Shown piece by piece: positions 5,028 to 7,033 of a stretch of DNA of 7,033 nucleotides. The notes under the pieces were generated by a model, which searched no databases, was not told the origin of the DNA, and saw nothing but the letters and a program-made list of their open reading frames with translations. The DNA comes from Candidatus Thorarchaeota archaeon MP11T_1. Lineage in GTDB: Archaea; Asgardarchaeota; Thorarchaeia; Thorarchaeales; Thorarchaeaceae. Positions within the stretch are counted from its first letter, which is position 1, and each line of letters opens with the position of its first letter. The position numbers and the translations under genes are program-made. The DNA lies in assembly GCA_002825515.1 (NCBI GenBank), contig PJET01000212.1, forward strand, positions 1-7,033, given 5' to 3'.

Positions 5028-7033
5028 ACTGAAGCTCTCCCTTGGCTATTTCTCTCAAGACTTCAAGCCGATCTTTCAATCCTGGCCTTAAAATCCGTGC
5101 AGCAGTTTTTGATCCAATACCTCGGCCTGCTAAAACCATCAACGCAGTCTTTCCATATCTAGACACGAGTTCCGCAGTGAGTGCAGCAGCCCTTAGTTCC
5201 CTGTCTTCATTCTTTGTGAGTTTTTCTCCACGTTTCCGCTTGGCAAAAAACTTTGGAACATCATTCTTTGCCGGTGATATTGCAGCAATCATTGTAGAAT
5301 CACATATTGGACATGTGACCTTATCTTCCAGCGTTGACAGAGTTCGAACAGAATTCCAATGTGACTCGGCCATGCAAATCAGTCTAAATTTCGTAGAAAG
5401 AAGACGTTCCTCCATCATTCGAAGCACCTCGTCTTCATCAGTTATCTCTCCCATGACTTCAAATCTTGTCTTTTCTTCAATAATTAGCCGCGCTAGAGGT
5501 GATGGATTTGCAGTCTTTACAATGTGAATGTCAAGTTTTCCTTCTGAATATCTGTCAAATATATCCATGATACGTGACTCGTCCATCTTGTCATCCAAGA
5601 CCTCTCTCATAGCTTCCTGGAATACAGGTGAATTCTCAAATGATTTGATTAAATATTTGACAGGAATCTCCTTGGATTTTGCATCCCTACGTACTACATC
5701 CATTCTTCGAGCCACATGAATAAAACGTGATGCAAAATTCTGAGTATGTTTCACTGCTAACCGGAGAATAACCGAAACTTGTTGTCCATTATATTCCTGT
5801 AGAACATCTATAATCCATTTTGGATCTATCCGCTTACCCGCTGTGAAAAGGATCCGATACGGATCCCTCTCAACAGCCACCTCGACTCCAAAACGTGTTG
5901 TTAGAAGGGATGCGATAACTATCCCTAAGGTTTCGTTGGCTTTAGTTCCAAGAGGAGCATGTAAAACCAACCCCGAATCGAATTCCTCCACAATGAACAA
6001 ATTTTCAGAGGGAAGCTTCCCTAGGATATCTTTGCTTGTATTCAAAGTTTCAATCAGGTGATGATGTGCCTCCTCTGAAATACCATATTCTTGGATTAAC
6101 CACTTACCCACTACTTTTGGGTCCATATCCACTATCGAGTTCCACATCTTTGCTACTTCCGATGCGACCTCAAATGGAACCGGAATCATCTCTCCCACCC
6201 ATCGAGGGGCTTCACTATCTGTACTTGAGGCTGGCGCACATAACACCTCCCCAGTCACATCATCAATAGTGATTACATTCCAAGGCCTACCCCTGATTAC
6301 AAAAACTGAACCTGGTTCAATATTGGATGAAACAAAGTCTTCATCAAGCACCCCAATAGAAGCACGAGTGGTCATATCAACTGCATTAACTTGTTGTACA
6401 TCAGGAATGGTGCTTAACCGGTCATAGTAAAATATGCGCGTTCTTGCTCCTCTCGTGACCTCAGAGCGATCAGTTTCTAGAATCTTTCGACCTTCAAGAA
6501 AATCAAGAAGTTGATTCAGTTCATCACAAGTAACTTCTGCAAATGGGTATGCTAAATTGATAATCTCTAACAGTTCATTCCTTTCAATCTGGTTAGCATC
6601 TAATAGTATTCCTGCAATCTGATGGCTAAGGACATCCCACGACTTCAGAGGTATTTTCGCATCCTCAACCTTGTTTTGTTTTGCACGTCTGAGAATTACT
6701 CCTGACTCGGTGATATCATCAAGATTCACTGTGGCTATAATAACTCCCTTCGAGGTCTTCCCCACACCATGGCCTGATCGACCACTTCTTTGTAGTAGTC
6801 TAGAAACCTCCCTTGGTGAAGAATATTGAACCACCAGGTCGGTCTGTCCAATGTCAATCCCGAGCTCAAGACTCGAAGTTGCAATAATGGCTTTCGACAC
6901 TCCAATCTTGAGTCGATCTTCCGCAGAAAGTCGTACAGTTTTAGATAATGAGCCATGATGCACATCAAACTCATAGGGTGGCTTGATAGACCGCATCTTT
7001 GCTCCTAAAACCTCAGAGAATGACCTTGTGTTT
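5002..7033 (-). CDS. lhr: Lhr-type superfamily 2 helicase, C-terminal three quarters (5' end outside window)
   Basis: The open frame runs off the right edge and gives 676 residues; complete archaeal Lhr-like proteins are roughly 850-930. The first ATG at 6996 is internal, because the codons before it encode NTRSFSEVLGAK, the normal helicase motif IV. Further on come VHHGSLSKTVR, motif V (ATSSLELGIDIG, about 51-62) and motif VI (LLQRSGRSGHG, about 79-89). These are the second RecA domain of the family, which unwinds nucleic acid 3' to 5' with ATP. The remainder is the winged-helix and Lhr-core region, then a zinc-knuckle-like stretch with CPIC (574-577). A helix-hairpin-helix-like GRGIGSKTAARIL follows, and a YERTRQYW end typical of archaeal members. 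The ATP-binding motifs I and II are not in the window. Lhr proteins act in DNA repair and possibly RNA metabolism. It overlaps engB downstream. Confidence 0.95.
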   Translation of the reverse strand, partial: NTRSFSEVLGAKMRSIKPPYEFDVHHGSLSKTVRLSAEDRLKIGVSKAIIATSSLELGIDIGQTDLVVQYSSPREVSRLLQRSGRSGHGVGKTSKGVIIATVNLDDITESGVILRRAKQNKVEDAKIPLKSWDVLSHQIAGILLDANQIERNELLEIINLAYPFAEVTCDELNQLLDFLEGRKILETDRSEVTRGARTRIFYYDRLSTIPDVQQVNAVDMTTRASIGVLDEDFVSSNIEPGSVFVIRGRPWNVITIDDVTGEVLCAPASSTDSEAPRWVGEMIPVPFEVASEVAKMWNSIVDMDPKVVGKWLIQEYGISEEAHHHLIETLNTSKDILGKLPSENLFIVEEFDSGLVLHAPLGTKANETLGIVIASLLTTRFGVEVAVERDPYRILFTAGKRIDPKWIIDVLQEYNGQQVSVILRLAVKHTQNFASRFIHVARRMDVVRRDAKSKEIPVKYLIKSFENSPVFQEAMREVLDDKMDESRIMDIFDRYSEGKLDIHIVKTANPSPLARLIIEEKTRFEVMGEITDEDEVLRMMEERLLSTKFRLICMAESHWNSVRTLSTLEDKVTCPICDSTMIAAISPAKNDVPKFFAKRKRGEKLTKNEDRELRAAALTAELVSRYGKTALMVLAGRGIGSKTAARILRPGLKDRLEVLREIAKGELQYERTRQYW
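5037..5041 (-). promoter_or_regulatory. Shine-Dalgarno site for engB within the lhr gene
   Basis: GGGAG on the minus strand, nine bases before ATG 5027, lies in the last codons of the helicase. It supports the chosen engB start and coupled translation. Confidence 0.6.

Noticed and set aside
5850..5866. Perfect inverted repeat with 7-bp arms and 3-base loop (two GGATCC sites)
   Set aside because: It encodes the DPYRIL stretch of the helicase, which I recall as conserved in Lhr, so coding constraint explains it well enough; the loop is too short for a clear regulatory role.
6057..6080. Possible C/D-box small RNA (TGATGATG followed by CTGA)
   Set aside because: The boxes are too close together, a second C'/D pair is absent, and the site is antisense within the helicase gene.
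5042..6974. Several open frames antisense to or out of frame with the helicase
   Set aside because: They are shadows of a long, well-conserved helicase reading frame and show no domain or ribosome site.
1..7033. CRISPR array, insertion sequence or toxin-antitoxin pair
   Set aside because: No regularly spaced repeats, transposase or integrase motifs, or small paired genes of that kind were seen on either strand.

Overview
The window looks like a chromosomal segment of an archaeon. The signs are an Lhr-type helicase with the archaeal C-terminal end, an archaeal-style EngB GTPase, a COG1407-type metallophosphoesterase, a COG4080-type SPOUT-like protein, a tRNA-Pro whose layout fits archaeal tRNA-Pro, TATA-like promoters with short or absent leaders, and a secreted, sequon-rich, tail-anchored surface protein. 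An Asgard (Thorarchaeota-like) source is a guess; the sequence alone does not fix the phylum.

Layout. Positions 1-627 (+) hold the C-terminal part of a DNA cytosine-5 methyltransferase whose N-terminus lies outside the window. It overlaps the start of a COG4080-type gene (620-1093, +). A gap of 116 bases follows, containing a 25-bp fragment of a tRNA 3' half. Next is an unrecognised five-helix membrane protein (1210-1833, +). It converges on tRNA-Pro(CGG) (minus strand, 1843-1919). The 5' end of the tRNA overlaps the stop codon of a calcineurin-like phosphoesterase gene (1910-2779, minus). A compact divergent promoter region separates that gene from a small SWIM zinc-finger gene (2820-3227, +). 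A secreted, tail-anchored protein follows (3311-4408, +). The right end is a minus-strand operon: the Lhr helicase (5002-7033, N-terminus outside the window) overlapping an EngB GTPase (4392-5027), which overlaps the secreted-protein gene tail to tail.

How the genes may work together. Lhr, the phosphoesterase, the SWIM protein and the DNA methyltransferase all point to DNA or RNA maintenance, and EngB and COG4080 to ribosome or RNA biology. Only Lhr-EngB and methyltransferase-COG4080 are clearly co-transcribed.

The points most worth a second look are the tRNA-Pro 3' fragment, which forms a direct repeat with the intact tRNA in the geometry of an integration scar; the overlap in which RNase P maturation of the tRNA would remove the phosphoesterase stop codon; and the SWIM protein, which resembles eukaryotic SWS1/ZSWIM7. 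I see no CRISPR array, integrase, transposase or replication origin.
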